Origin: Lentimonas sp. CC4
GTDB taxonomy: Bacteria; Verrucomicrobiota; Verrucomicrobiia; Opitutales; Coraliomargaritaceae
Length of the DNA stretch: 64,000 nucleotides
Direction: 5' to 3'
Assembly: GCF_902728235.1 (NCBI RefSeq)
Contig: NZ_CACVBO010000001.1
Location: 2,938,001-3,002,000, forward strand
In this document: piece after piece, positions 18,305 through 27,231 of the stretch
Layout: each line of letters opens with the position of its first letter
Position numbering within the stretch: the stretch's first letter is position 1
The notes under the pieces: model-generated
What the model was told of the DNA's origin: nothing
What the model saw: the letters and a program-made list of their open reading frames with translations, nothing else
The model's database searches: none
Translations under genes and position numbers: made by a program

Positions 18305-19363
18305 ATGAGTATTTCGTTGGAAGGTCTGCGCTATGAGGCGCTGGAAGCTGAATTGGCTGCATCAGGGGTAAATCCTGTGCATGCCAAGCCGCTATTTAGT
18401 GCGGTGCAACGGCGTTTGCTGCGAGATAATCTGGAGACCTCTGAGGGGATTTTGCCACCCGTGCAGCGCTGGTTGGCCAGCGAGGCGGCGGTCCAGCCGT
18501 GCGTGCTCGATTCAGTGGATGATACCGCCAGTTCGGATGGCTTTACCCGTAAGTATTTGTTACGCCTGCATGATGGCACCGAGGTCGAGTCAGTGCAGAT
18601 GGGCTTTCCGGGGCGCTACACTGCTTGTCTTAGTAGTCAGGTCGGTTGCGCGATGGGCTGTGTCTTTTGTGCAACGGGGCAAATGGGATTTTCGAGGAAT
18701 TTGACCGCGGGTGAAATCGTGGCACAGGCGCACCATGTCGAGCGCGAGCTGCGTCGCACCCAAGGCGAAACTCTAAGGAACATCGTGATGATGGGGATGG
18801 GAGAGCCCTTGCATAATTTCGAGCCGACCATGGAAGCCTTGGACATCATCACGGACAACCGTGGTTTAAATATTGGACCAGCACGTGTCGCGATCAGCAC
18901 AGTCGGTTATATTCCCGGCATTCAAAAACTCGCACGCCACCCGAAGCGTTATTCGCTGGCGGTGAGCTTACATGGTGCAAGTGATGAAGAGCGGGGCAAA
19001 TTGATTCCGATAAATAAGCGCTGGCCCTTGGCTGACTTGCTCGAAGCCTGTCGCGAATATTCGGCGCTCAAGCGTGCGCGCGTGTTCTTTGCATGGACAT
19101 TGATCGGTGGTGTGAACGATAGCGACGATCATGCGCATCGACTGGCGGCACTTTTAAAAGGCATGGATGCGCATGTGAATTTGATTCCGCTCAACCCGAC
19201 TGAAGGCTTTGATGGCACGATGCCAACGGAAGAACGCTCACGTGCCTTTCAGCAGATCATTCAGGATGCGGGGATCCCCAGCACGATTCGCCAACGCCGT
19301 GGCATTGATGTGTCGGCAGGCTGTGGGCAGTTGAAAGCGAAGAAGATGAAGCGTGCGCGCTGA
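18305..19363 (+). CDS. rlmN: Dual-specificity RNA methyltransferase RlmN
   Basis: A 352-residue radical SAM methyltransferase that adds the C2 methyl group to A2503 of 23S rRNA and A37 of some tRNAs. The iron-sulfur cluster motif CAMGCVFC (Cys115, Cys119, Cys122) and the C-terminal methyl-shuttling cysteine in SAGCGQL (Cys340) are visible. Other family landmarks are QMGFPGRYTACLSSQVG, NIVMMGMGEPLHN, AISTVGY and SLHGASDEERGKLIPIN. Length is normal for RlmN. The related Cfr enzyme methylates C8; the sequence here has the RlmN-like N-terminal helical extension, and there is no resistance context. It is monocistronic. Confidence 0.97.
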   Translation: MSISLEGLRYEALEAELAASGVNPVHAKPLFSAVQRRLLRDNLETSEGILPPVQRWLASEAAVQPCVLDSVDDTASSDGFTRKYLLRLHDGTEVESVQMGFPGRYTACLSSQVGCAMGCVFCATGQMGFSRNLTAGEIVAQAHHVERELRRTQGETLRNIVMMGMGEPLHNFEPTMEALDIITDNRGLNIGPARVAISTVGYIPGIQKLARHPKRYSLAVSLHGASDEERGKLIPINKRWPLADLLEACREYSALKRARVFFAWTLIGGVNDSDDHAHRLAALLKGMDAHVNLIPLNPTEGFDGTMPTEERSRAFQQIIQDAGIPSTIRQRRGIDVSAGCGQLKAKKMKRAR

Positions 19364-19488
19364 TTGGATTTAGCTACGTGACAGTATACTTTCGGGCATC
19401 TGGAATCATATTGCATTAGGGGAGTAGATTTTATCCTTTCAAAATGTCGTTTGACCTGATTTGGGTTAGGATGATAACGTGAAATTCA

Positions 19489-20229
19489 ATGATAGCTTGG
19501 TCTAAGAAAAAGATGAATAAAATTGCAGGATATATATTTCTATTATGTTCATCGATTGCATTTGGTCATAATGTGAAAATCGAAGAATCTATACCTTTCT
19601 GCGATGCTATCATCAGGGGCTTATTCACGAATCAGGAACAGAATGGTGAGAATGTAGTGGGCTTGTTGTCTGGAGGTAATATTTTAAGAAGTATTTCACC
19701 TGATCAGCTCAGTGATGTTAATGTAAAGTTACCGATTAAAGAATCAGAGAATATAAAAAAGAAGGAGTATATCTGGGTGATTCAGTCTGACACTAAAACT
19801 GAAGAGACGGCAGTGCATTGGGGCATTCCCTATGAAGTGGAACTAGAGTCCGAGATTTTGGCCGTTTATGATGATATTTATTATGACGATTCAACGAAGT
19901 CGGAAGATATAAAGGAAGATATGAAGTATATGTGGCATACGACACCTAGAACAAGTGGGTATAAGGGGGAGGCATCTTCGATGAAGGCCGTTAGAGCTGC
20001 AAAGCGAGTATTTAACACAATAGATATTTTGGGGTATAATAAGAAAGAAGTAATTGAACTTTTGGGTGACCCAAAGAGTTCTAGTGAGAGTGTCTATAAC
20101 TTCCCATTCTTTCCCGCTGGGGATAATGTTCTAGTTTACAGGTTTGATACTGGTAACGGAGGTTGGCAGTTTAATATTAAGTTTATTGATGGTCAGGTTG
20201 AGTCCGTGAAGCATTTGGGGATTCACTAG
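19489..20229 (+). CDS. Exported protein with a C-terminal BamE/SmpA-like region, low GC
   Basis: A 246-residue exported protein of unknown function. The signal peptide is KIAGYIFLLCSSIAFG; an ATG at 19513 (MNKIAGY) is an equally good start. The middle is rich in Asp, Glu and Lys. The C-terminal 75 residues, with NKKEVIELLGDPKSSSESVY and a final WQFNIKFIDGQVESV, follow the BamE/SmpA-OmlA pattern (a 'turn on the helix, llG-P, then beta strands' fold). Base composition is clearly more AT-rich than the genes around it, with many AAA and ATA codons, which suggests recent acquisition or a fast-evolving lineage. No operon partner except possibly the gene 110 bases downstream. Confidence 0.6.
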   Translation: MIAWSKKKMNKIAGYIFLLCSSIAFGHNVKIEESIPFCDAIIRGLFTNQEQNGENVVGLLSGGNILRSISPDQLSDVNVKLPIKESENIKKKEYIWVIQSDTKTEETAVHWGIPYEVELESEILAVYDDIYYDDSTKSEDIKEDMKYMWHTTPRTSGYKGEASSMKAVRAAKRVFNTIDILGYNKKEVIELLGDPKSSSESVYNFPFFPAGDNVLVYRFDTGNGGWQFNIKFIDGQVESVKHLGIH

Positions 20230-20339
20230 GAGCCTCACAGTCATGGGTGTCGAGCAAGGTCTTCTATTTCTGAGTCCAATTTTCTCGCATATATTAATCA
20301 GAGGGCCCGCGTCGTATTTCAACAAACGGGGTATTGGTA

Positions 20340-20909
20340 ATGGATGAAATTCTGATAGGTTTGGCTGCTTATAGTATCACAATGTTTTTGTTGTGGTTGT
20401 TGACTCATCAGGATCCGCAGGTCAGCGACAACTGGAAGCACCCATTTGGTATTTTCATCAGAATGGCTGGGCTCTTTTGCTTGTTACATTTGTTTCTGAC
20501 ATCGCTCCCGGTTGAAGCATGGCAGGCTTATTCGGTTGTGGTATTTATCCTGGCATTTCCGTTTATCTGGCAGCTCTACGATTGTGATTTTATGGTCGTT
20601 GGGATCCTCTGTTGGTTGATTTACCAGTGGGCATTTTGGTTCCCCGCGAAGGAGGAGGTCATTCTAAAAAACGAATCGATCCAAAAGAAGAAAACAGAAG
20701 TTGAAGGCTTACCCAGATACGGCTTTGCCACGACAGACTTGAAGCCGGTGGGGAAGGTTGCAATTGATGGTGAAGAACGCACTGCGATCTCGACGCTTGG
20801 GTTCGTCAGCAGTGGAGATCGAGTCTTAATCGAAGGCTCGAACGGTATGGAGCTTCGAGTTCGCAAGCTTGGACCTGCGGACAGTGATCCCCTCATGGGG
20901 GACGATTGA
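20340..20909 (+). CDS. Membrane protein with C-terminal NfeD-like OB domain
   Basis: A 189-residue protein with about four hydrophobic segments in the first 100 residues and a soluble C-terminal domain (about 118-189). The C-terminal part, GFATTDLKPVGKVAIDGEER then GFVSSGDRVLIEGSNGMELR, matches the NfeD OB-fold pattern (G-a-a-t-d-L-r-P-x-G-k-v-x-i-d-G). NfeD proteins are usually encoded with SPFH/stomatin proteins in the inner membrane; no SPFH gene is seen here. The ATG at 20340 follows a GGGG stretch that can serve as ribosome binding site. Confidence 0.7.
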   Translation: MDEILIGLAAYSITMFLLWLLTHQDPQVSDNWKHPFGIFIRMAGLFCLLHLFLTSLPVEAWQAYSVVVFILAFPFIWQLYDCDFMVVGILCWLIYQWAFWFPAKEEVILKNESIQKKKTEVEGLPRYGFATTDLKPVGKVAIDGEERTAISTLGFVSSGDRVLIEGSNGMELRVRKLGPADSDPLMGDD

Positions 20910-21234
20910 TTTTACAACCGCTGCGTAAAACGCTACGCGCACGCAGCAGGCTCCGCTAGAGTGCCCTGCGGGCGAGGGTAGGGGCTAATGACTTTGGGGG
21001 AGGGACGAGCTCCGCCTCGTCCTGCGGTGTGCTGGCGCTTAGGCTGAGTGCTTTGGTTGAGTGCTTAGGTTGAGTGCTTAGGCTCGGCGGACGGCGCGGA
21101 GGCCATCCCTCCCCAACAATGCGTGTTAGCATCTATCATTTTTAGGCCGAGGTTCTTTCGAATCGCCGAAACTTATTCACATTTCAGAAAGCTCACTTGC
21201 ATGATTTGCGGTGCCGATTTAAGCATCATGCAAC
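20910..21234. other. 325-bp spacer dominated by repeat A copy 1
   Basis: Besides repeat A (20998-21114) it holds a GC-rich stretch at 20925-20990 and an ordinary leader before the DUF3142 gene. No gene is seen. Confidence 0.6.
20998..21114. repeat. Dispersed repeat A, copy 1 (with 13-bp internal tandem)
   Basis: An element of about 117 bp bounded by GGGAGGGAC and ATCCCTCCC. Shared blocks with copy 2 (24548-24637) are GACGAGCTCCGCCTCGTCC, TGCGGTGTGCTGG and CTCGGCGGACGGCGCGGAGG. It differs by an internal tandem of three 13-bp units (GGCTGAGTGCTTT, GGTTGAGTGCTTA, GGTTGAGTGCTTA). A short hairpin GACGAG/CTCGTC lies near the left end. Confidence 0.85.
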
Positions 21235-22494
21235 ATGTTTTGTGCGCTACCAGTCTTCCGATGCTTCATACTTCTGCTTTGCGGCTTGAGTGTGCTGCGT
21301 GCGGTGGATGTGCCGCATCAGGCGTATGTGTGGCAGCGTCAGTGGACGCCGCGTTTAATTGATTCGATTGAGGCGCATGCTGCCGAGTTGGATGGTCTTA
21401 CCGTGCTGGTTGCGGAGCTCTCGCCTTCGGCGGATGGCGGATCGGTAGTGCGTGTGCCAGTCGATTACGAAGCGCTGGCTGCGACGTCGCTCCCGATAAG
21501 TTTTGCGGTTCGAGTTGGGAATTATCGTGGACCGTTTGATGCGGATCAACCTATGACGCGGCGCTTGTTGAGCGAAGTGCGTGTGGCGTTGGATCAAGCG
21601 CGTGCGACTGGTGTGGTTGCTGCCGCAGTGGAGATTGATTTCGATTGTGCGACGCGTCAATTGGAGGGCTATGCGGAGTGGTTGCGCGCGTTGCGTCCGG
21701 TGCTGGGTGAGGTGCCGCTATCGGTCACGACGTTGCCGACGTGGATGACGCGTCCGCAGGCCTTTGGTGAATTGGTGGGGCTGACGGATCATTTTGTATT
21801 GCAGGTGCACAGTGTGAAGCGACCCGACTCGATTGAGTCGAACGTCATGCTGTGTGATCCTGACGACGCGCTGCGTTGGGCTGCGGAGGCGAGTGCTTTT
21901 TCTGTGCCGTATCATGTTGCGCTGCCGACGTATGGGTATCGCGTGGGCTTTGATCAGGCGGGGGCATTAGTCAAAGTGTCGGGCGAGAATGCGCCTTTGG
22001 TCGATGACCCGGAGCTACGCTATCGCGTGATTCGTGCAGAGCCTGTTGCGCTGTCGGAAGTCGTGCGTGCCTTGCAGAATGCGCTTCCTGATCACTGCGA
22101 AGGGGTGATTTGGTATCGCCTGCCGATTGGGCGGGAGCGGTTCAATTGGGATGCGGTGACCTGGCGTGCGGTGATGGCGGGGCATGTTGGTCAGTCGAGT
22201 TGGCAGGTGCAGGGCGTTGCGCAGGCCGATGGATTGATTGAGATACAACTTGAGCAGCGCTCCTTGTTGGCGATGGAGCCGCCGCAACAAGTGACGGTGG
22301 AATGGGCGGATGCTGCGGTCATTGCCTGGGATGGGCAGCGTAATTATAGCGTCAAGACTGAGCCAGATCATGCTCTGACTTTTCAATGGCCAGATACGAT
22401 GGCGGCACCACTTTTGCCGCAAGGCACGCGCTGGACGATCGGTTGGTTGCGGATGGATGCCGAGGCCGCACTTCATTTTACACTCATTCCATAA
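21235..22494 (+). CDS. DUF3142 domain protein, secreted
   Basis: A 419-residue protein with a signal peptide (about 1-23). The body fits DUF3142, a TIM-barrel-like family related to glycosidase folds: VEIDFDC, SVTTLPTWM and ALPTYGYRVGF sit at strand ends, and the VEIDFD acidic pair resembles GH18-type D-x-D-x-E geometry. No activity has been established for the family to my knowledge. The stop is 7 bases before the ATG of the next gene, so the two are probably co-transcribed. A periplasmic or outer-membrane site is likely. Confidence 0.75.
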   Translation: MFCALPVFRCFILLLCGLSVLRAVDVPHQAYVWQRQWTPRLIDSIEAHAAELDGLTVLVAELSPSADGGSVVRVPVDYEALAATSLPISFAVRVGNYRGPFDADQPMTRRLLSEVRVALDQARATGVVAAAVEIDFDCATRQLEGYAEWLRALRPVLGEVPLSVTTLPTWMTRPQAFGELVGLTDHFVLQVHSVKRPDSIESNVMLCDPDDALRWAAEASAFSVPYHVALPTYGYRVGFDQAGALVKVSGENAPLVDDPELRYRVIRAEPVALSEVVRALQNALPDHCEGVIWYRLPIGRERFNWDAVTWRAVMAGHVGQSSWQVQGVAQADGLIEIQLEQRSLLAMEPPQQVTVEWADAAVIAWDGQRNYSVKTEPDHALTFQWPDTMAAPLLPQGTRWTIGWLRMDAEAALHFTLIP

Positions 22495-22501
22495 CTTTTT
22501 T

Positions 22502-24502
22502 ATGACACGTTTCTTTACTGTATTTCTTCTTTCTATTTCCTCCTGTTTCGCCTGTGGGCCTTGGATTCCCGAGGCGTATGTGTTGCGTAACGACGATGTG
22601 TTTTATGCGCCGCCAGAAGTGGGGTTTGCTGCGGAGCTGAAATATTTGATTCCTGAGGGCGTGCCGTATACTGCGGTGCTGGATGAAGTGCTGAGCCCTG
22701 AAATGGAATTGGCAGAAGTGCTGGCTTCGAGTGGGTTGGATGCTGATGCGCAGGTTGAGCTGTTGGCGAAGTATCGAGAATTTAGGAAGGTGCTCAATAA
22801 GGCTAAAGACTATTTAGATCGGCAGGAGTTTGAGTATTATCAACCGCCCGTGGATGAGATTGAGCGGGCAGAGGCACTGGCTGCGTTTGAGGCATTGAGT
22901 GTGCCGAGTGCTTTACCCGAAGCATTTCAATATTACTTGGACGGTGCGTTGGCGTATTATAAAAAAGACTTTGATGCCGCTCGTGTGCATTGGCAGGCGG
23001 TGCTCGAGTTGCCCGAGCCCGTGCGACAGGCGCGTGCGGTGATGGCGGCTTATATGATTGGTAAGTTGGGAGAGACGGATGCGCCCAAGTATTTTCAGTT
23101 GGTGCGTGCCTTGGTGGCGCAGGGCTATACGGATGCGCAAGGCTTAGCCGCTGCGAGCTATGGGCGCGAGGCACGTTACTATCTATATGGATCTGACTTG
23201 AAGGAGCGCTATGAATTGGCGATCCGCTTGTATCTACAGCAGTGGGGGGCGGGGTATCATAATGCGTCGTGGAGCCTGAGCGTGACCGCGCGTGAAGCAT
23301 TTGAGAATGCGGATGCCGCGATGCTACATGGCCTAGTGCGTGATGCGGATGCGCGTGCGGTGTTGACGGCATATCTCATGACTGAGTGTTATGGCGAGTC
23401 GACGAATCTGCAGCGCTTCTTGAGTGCGTTGCCATCGCCAGATGCGTTGACCTTGAAGGAGGCGGGGCGCTTTGCATTGATCGAATATCAACAGAATAAT
23501 ATTTCGGCGACGAGGCTGTGGCTTCAATATGCGGATGCGCAAGACGGCTTGGCGTTGTGGGTGCGTAGTAAGTTGCTGTTACGGGATGGGCGTATCGAAG
23601 AAGGGCGCACCTTGATGTTGGCTCTGACGACGGAAATGGACGCCGGTCGTGTGGACTGGAGACGAGTCAATGCGGAGCATGCGTGGGGCGAGTTGGGGCT
23701 TTTGATGCTACGGGAGAAGTCGTTTGTTCAGGCTGCGGATTGCTTTAATAAGTCGGGGAGCTGGGAGGATTGTGCCTATGTATTGGAACGCGTATTGTAT
23801 GTGGATGAGTTGATTGCATGGGGGAAGCAATTGAAGCCTGTGGATCCAGATGCGGTGCACTCTGATTTTGACGGAGCACATGCATTGATTGCTCGGAGGT
23901 TGATGCGTGAAGGGCGCTTTGACGCAGCGCTGGAATTTTTCGACCCTGAGGTGCAGACGATCGCGAGCGAGTATGTAGCTGCGATGCGAGGCGCGAGTGA
24001 TTCTAAGGCCGATGCTGCGAGTCGAGCGCGACAGTATTGGGCTGCTGCGCGACTGATGCGTGACTATGGCATGTCGCTTGTCGGAAGTGAACTAGCACCT
24101 GACTTTGCTTGGCATGGTGGATCCTTTGAGTGGGGCGATACGTATGAGGAGCGCGCGGAAAATTATTATGAGCCGAACTTTCGACTCAACCAAATGACAT
24201 GGGAAGAGTCGAAGCGAGCGGCGGCGACCGTGGTGCGCCCGAATAAGCGCTTTCACTATCGGTATCGTGCGGCGCAGCTTGCGGAGTTGGCGGCGGGCTT
24301 GTTGCCGAATAATGATGAAGATGCCGCGCGTATTTATTGCCAAGCTGGTGACTGGTTGCGACTGCGCGATCCAGAGGCGGCGGATCGTTGCTATAAGTTA
24401 CTGGTCGTGCGTTGTCCAGAGACGGAGCTGGGTGCCGCGGCCGCAGAGGTGAATTGGTTTCCAGAGGTGGATTTGGCGTTGTTTGAGCCGTTTGCGGAGT
24501 AG
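22502..24502 (+). CDS. Secreted CGPW-type repeat protein of unknown function
   Basis: A 666-residue exported protein. The signal peptide is MTRFFTVFLLSISSCFA, followed at once by CGPWIPEAYV; Cys18 may be lipidated. The rest is almost entirely alpha-helical with Ala/Leu/Tyr-rich repeats of roughly TPR spacing (for example ALAYYKKDFDAARVHWQAVL and AARLMRDYGM), so a superhelical scaffold is likely. The frame is open 15 codons upstream (22457), overlapping the previous gene, but the ATG at 22502 has the better signal peptide. Proteins starting 'CGPW/F-P' after a signal occur in other Bacteroidota/PVC genomes without assigned function. It is probably co-transcribed with the DUF3142 gene. Confidence 0.75.
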   Translation: MTRFFTVFLLSISSCFACGPWIPEAYVLRNDDVFYAPPEVGFAAELKYLIPEGVPYTAVLDEVLSPEMELAEVLASSGLDADAQVELLAKYREFRKVLNKAKDYLDRQEFEYYQPPVDEIERAEALAAFEALSVPSALPEAFQYYLDGALAYYKKDFDAARVHWQAVLELPEPVRQARAVMAAYMIGKLGETDAPKYFQLVRALVAQGYTDAQGLAAASYGREARYYLYGSDLKERYELAIRLYLQQWGAGYHNASWSLSVTAREAFENADAAMLHGLVRDADARAVLTAYLMTECYGESTNLQRFLSALPSPDALTLKEAGRFALIEYQQNNISATRLWLQYADAQDGLALWVRSKLLLRDGRIEEGRTLMLALTTEMDAGRVDWRRVNAEHAWGELGLLMLREKSFVQAADCFNKSGSWEDCAYVLERVLYVDELIAWGKQLKPVDPDAVHSDFDGAHALIARRLMREGRFDAALEFFDPEVQTIASEYVAAMRGASDSKADAASRARQYWAAARLMRDYGMSLVGSELAPDFAWHGGSFEWGDTYEERAENYYEPNFRLNQMTWEESKRAAATVVRPNKRFHYRYRAAQLAELAAGLLPNNDEDAARIYCQAGDWLRLRDPEAADRCYKLLVVRCPETELGAAAAEVNWFPEVDLALFEPFAE

Positions 24503-24547
24503 GTAGTTTGATTGCGACGCGTCTGAGATTCTTAGCTCAACCCACTA

Positions 24548-24637
24548 GGGAGGGACGAGCTCTGCCTCGTCCTGCGGTGTGCTGGTGCTTCGGTTCCGTG
24601 CTGAGGCTCGGCGGACGGCGCGGAGGCCGTCCCTCCC
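24548..24637. repeat. Dispersed repeat A, copy 2
   Basis: A 90-bp element with perfect 9-bp terminal inverted repeats GGGAGGGAC and GTCCCTCCC. The interior matches copy 1 except that the 13-bp tandem units are missing. Confidence 0.88.
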
Positions 24638-24697
24638 ACGCGTTCAGTAGATCCGCATAAGCCGCGGCACTTTATTACAAATCATGATGTGCGTGAG

Positions 24698-24820
24698 TTA
24701 AACCACTCGCTTCGCTGGAGGACACAAAGACACGGAGCCAGCACGCTGTATTTGAGTGGGTGATTTGCTCGGATTCATAGTCTTCTAAGCCTTCGTGTCT
24801 CAGTGACCTTCGTGGTTAAA
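24698..24820. repeat. Dispersed repeat B, copy 2
   Basis: A 123-bp element with ends TTAAACCAC and GTGGTTAAA, perfect 9-bp inverted repeats. ACACAAAGACACGGAGCC and CTGTATTTGAG are shared with copy 1 at 17625-17743. Confidence 0.88.
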
Positions 24821-24864
24821 GTATTTCCCCGCACACCTACGTCGTGCAATAGGTGTGAATCCGC

Positions 24865-25707
24865 CTAGTCGTTACTCGCTTGCATCGCTTGCAGGCTTTG
24901 AATGCCAGTCTCCGTCTCGAAGTAGAGGGTGTTCTCGGGTGCTTCAAATGCTTGGAGTTGCTCGGGGTCGATTAGCATGAGTGCGGTGGTCCAGGCGTCG
25001 GCCATGGCGGCGCTGGGCTGTAGGATCCAAGCGCGCTTAAAGTGGTAGCTGGGCTCGTCGCTGGAGATCGGCGACACGATGTGGCTGCCTTGGATGCCAA
25101 TACCTGAGGCGCTTAAGGCTTGGTTGCTCAATTCAATGCTCTGCCCGTTCTGATCGCCGCTGAGTTCGATCGGCCATGTCTTCGAGCCGAATGCGAGTTG
25201 TGTGCTGGCTCCGGCTGAGAGTAGTGCCGATTCGATGCCCCATTCCTCCATCAACAGTTTGATTTGATCGAGTGCAAAGCCTTTGCCGATACCGCCAAGG
25301 TCGATCTCTCGGCCTGCTGCTTCGCAAGTGATGGCGGGGCGGTTTGGATCGATGCTGAGTTTGCCTGCGAGTGTTGGGGTGTCGCCTTGGAGCTCGTTCT
25401 TCTGGTGTTCGATGACTGTGCCGAGTGTGATGTCGAACAGGCCACCGGTTTGCTCATGTGCTTCGGCGGCCTGTCGTATACAGTCGTAGCACATATCGCT
25501 GATTAGCAATGTTTGACCGGTCTCCATGTGGTTGATGCGGAAGACATCACTCCCTTCGATATAGCGACTGAGTGTATTTTCGATTTCGTCGAGCAGGGTG
25601 ATCGCAGTGTATGCGACCGTGTGGGCTAGCTTCTCATCGTCTGAAACGATGCGAAAGACGAAGGTGCACTTCATCGCGTTGTGGTCGAATTGATGGATGT
25701 TGCTCAT
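24865..25707 (-). CDS. ApbE family FAD:protein FMN transferase-like protein
   Basis: A 280-residue ApbE-family protein. The enzyme transfers FMN from FAD to Thr/Ser of target proteins such as NqrB/C and RnfG/D. Visible motifs: FDITLGTVI, GREIDLGGIGKGFALD (flavin/metal-binding glycines), ALLSAGASTQLAFG, and near the C terminus ADAWTTALML, matching the usual A-D-a-l-s-T-a motif. Unlike typical exported ApbE it lacks a signal peptide or lipobox. Its ATG overlaps the stop of the upstream glycosyltransferase in an ATGA, so the two are translationally coupled. The target flavoprotein is not evident in this window. Confidence 0.88.
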   Translation of the reverse strand: MSNIHQFDHNAMKCTFVFRIVSDDEKLAHTVAYTAITLLDEIENTLSRYIEGSDVFRINHMETGQTLLISDMCYDCIRQAAEAHEQTGGLFDITLGTVIEHQKNELQGDTPTLAGKLSIDPNRPAITCEAAGREIDLGGIGKGFALDQIKLLMEEWGIESALLSAGASTQLAFGSKTWPIELSGDQNGQSIELSNQALSASGIGIQGSHIVSPISSDEPSYHFKRAWILQPSAAMADAWTTALMLIDPEQLQAFEAPENTLYFETETGIQSLQAMQASND

Positions 25708-27221
25708 TTTTCAGCGGTTTGCATCCAGCGCTGCCAGATGTCGTTGCGTAGGTAAAGTGTGGTGGAGACGTTGGCGCGTAGTCCGCGCGGAAGTGTGACG
25801 TGTGTGCGACTCAGTAGCTCTTCGCAAGCTAGCTGTTGCGCAGGCATGGCAAAGACGATGGGGAACTTGGTCAGGTCTTCAATGGGAGCAGGCCAATAGC
25901 CCACGGTTTCGAAGCTACGCAGATACCACGGAAGGGGCCAGTATTCTTGACCGACGACAGCAATGGGACTGAGCGTAGGCGCGCCGGACATTGCGCTCAA
26001 CTCCTGTAACCAGCGCTCGATGCCTGGCGCGTCTTTACTCGTCGGCACGTAGGCGTAAGGATTACGTATGTCGTTGGAGAATCGACCGCTGGCGTGGAGG
26101 CTTTGTTTGGTTTGGTAGGCGAGTCCTGTGAGTAGCAACAGAGTGAGGATGACACGGGAGCGCTTATTCAGATTTGAGAGATCGCTGAACACATAGCCAG
26201 CGAGCAAGCAGGCATGTGCCCATGGCACCATCATCAGCCAAGGTGTCTTGTAGCCGATGCTGCTATAAATGATAAAGTGACCGATGGTTGCGATGGATAG
26301 AAATAGCACGGCTGGGTGCGGCACGCGTTTCAGCACTGCGAATACGGCGGCGATCACAGCGAGCAGGCCGATGAGTGCCTCGCTCCACCAAATGCCGAGC
26401 TGCTGTTTGGGCCATAGGAGAAACTCGAAATAGTAGCTCCAGCTTTTCTCGTGACCCGCAGTGGTCTCGTAAACGAAGTAGGTGCGCACCGCGTCGATGA
26501 TACCCTGCGGGGAGCGAAAGCCATCGCTGTAAAAATAGGCGGCACTCAGGGATGCTGTGAGCGTCAGTAGGAGGGCAGGCAGAATATAGGGACGCAGATG
26601 TGCGGGGCTAAGGCGTGGTTTCGGGTGCTGGAACCAATAGCAGATCCCTACGGCTGGTAGCCATGCAAGGATGGAGATGGCGAAGGTTTCCTTAGTCGCA
26701 AACATCAAGCCCATGCCGAGACCAGTGAGTAAGCCCATGCGCTTTGTCGGTTTTTCTGTGAGCCGAAAGACTGCAGTGCAGGCCAGCAGGCTAAACAATG
26801 TCAGTAGACTCTCATGAATATACATGCGGTTGTAATAGACCAGTAGTGGCGAACTCGCTAACAATGCCGCCGCGGCTAATGCGCCCCAAGTGCCGATGGA
26901 GCGTCGCCATAGGAGCGGGATAAATACCAGTAGCACGCCAGCAATGACAGAGCTAAGGCGCAAGGTCGTGGTAGTGAGCTGCGCCCATGTGTCTTCTCCG
27001 CGGGTCTGAGCGATGGGGATCGACGTGAGGCTCAGTAGTGGCCCATGAAAATGCTGTGGGTTGAATGCATAGTCTTCGCCTGCCAATTGCTGGGCGAGAA
27101 TCCGTGCGCCGGTTGCTTCGTCGGCGTGGATCGGTCGTTGCTCTAAGTCATGCAGACGCAGCACAAGCGACAGTATGAAAATACTGACCCATGCGATGAC
27201 TGTGATGAGATGTTGCGACAT
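25704..27221 (-). CDS. Multi-pass membrane glycosyltransferase, TIGR03663/Agl23-like (GT-C type)
   Basis: A 505-residue integral membrane protein with at least ten hydrophobic segments. The first loop has LEQRPIHADEATGARILAQQ, the acidic motif typical of polyprenyl-phosphate-dependent GT-C transferases (D-E after the first helix), followed by YAFNPQHFHGPLLSL. Length and motif layout match the TIGR03663/Agl23 family, related to PMT/ArnT. The ATG at 27221 is preferred: the open frame upstream codes for a poor, non-hydrophobic segment antisense to the divergent GT2 gene. It would move a sugar from a lipid carrier to an acceptor outside the inner membrane. The stop overlaps the apbE-like start. 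The divergent GT2 (DPM1-like) gene may make the lipid-linked sugar donor, a tidy pathway but inferred. Confidence 0.85.
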   Translation of the reverse strand: MSQHLITVIAWVSIFILSLVLRLHDLEQRPIHADEATGARILAQQLAGEDYAFNPQHFHGPLLSLTSIPIAQTRGEDTWAQLTTTTLRLSSVIAGVLLVFIPLLWRRSIGTWGALAAAALLASSPLLVYYNRMYIHESLLTLFSLLACTAVFRLTEKPTKRMGLLTGLGMGLMFATKETFAISILAWLPAVGICYWFQHPKPRLSPAHLRPYILPALLLTLTASLSAAYFYSDGFRSPQGIIDAVRTYFVYETTAGHEKSWSYYFEFLLWPKQQLGIWWSEALIGLLAVIAAVFAVLKRVPHPAVLFLSIATIGHFIIYSSIGYKTPWLMMVPWAHACLLAGYVFSDLSNLNKRSRVILTLLLLTGLAYQTKQSLHASGRFSNDIRNPYAYVPTSKDAPGIERWLQELSAMSGAPTLSPIAVVGQEYWPLPWYLRSFETVGYWPAPIEDLTKFPIVFAMPAQQLACEELLSRTHVTLPRGLRANVSTTLYLRNDIWQRWMQTAEK

Positions 27222-27231
27222 TAAGCTCCAT

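Larger units (their letters stand above)
24503..24864. other. 362-bp convergent spacer filled by repeats A and B
   Basis: Repeat A copy 2 and repeat B copy 2 lie side by side in this convergent spacer, with 60 bases between them. No gene is seen. Confidence 0.75.

Noticed and set aside
22803-23372. 189-codon minus-strand frame rich in His/Pro/Ser
   Set aside because: Antisense to the CGPW-type protein; composition arises from codon bias of the sense strand.
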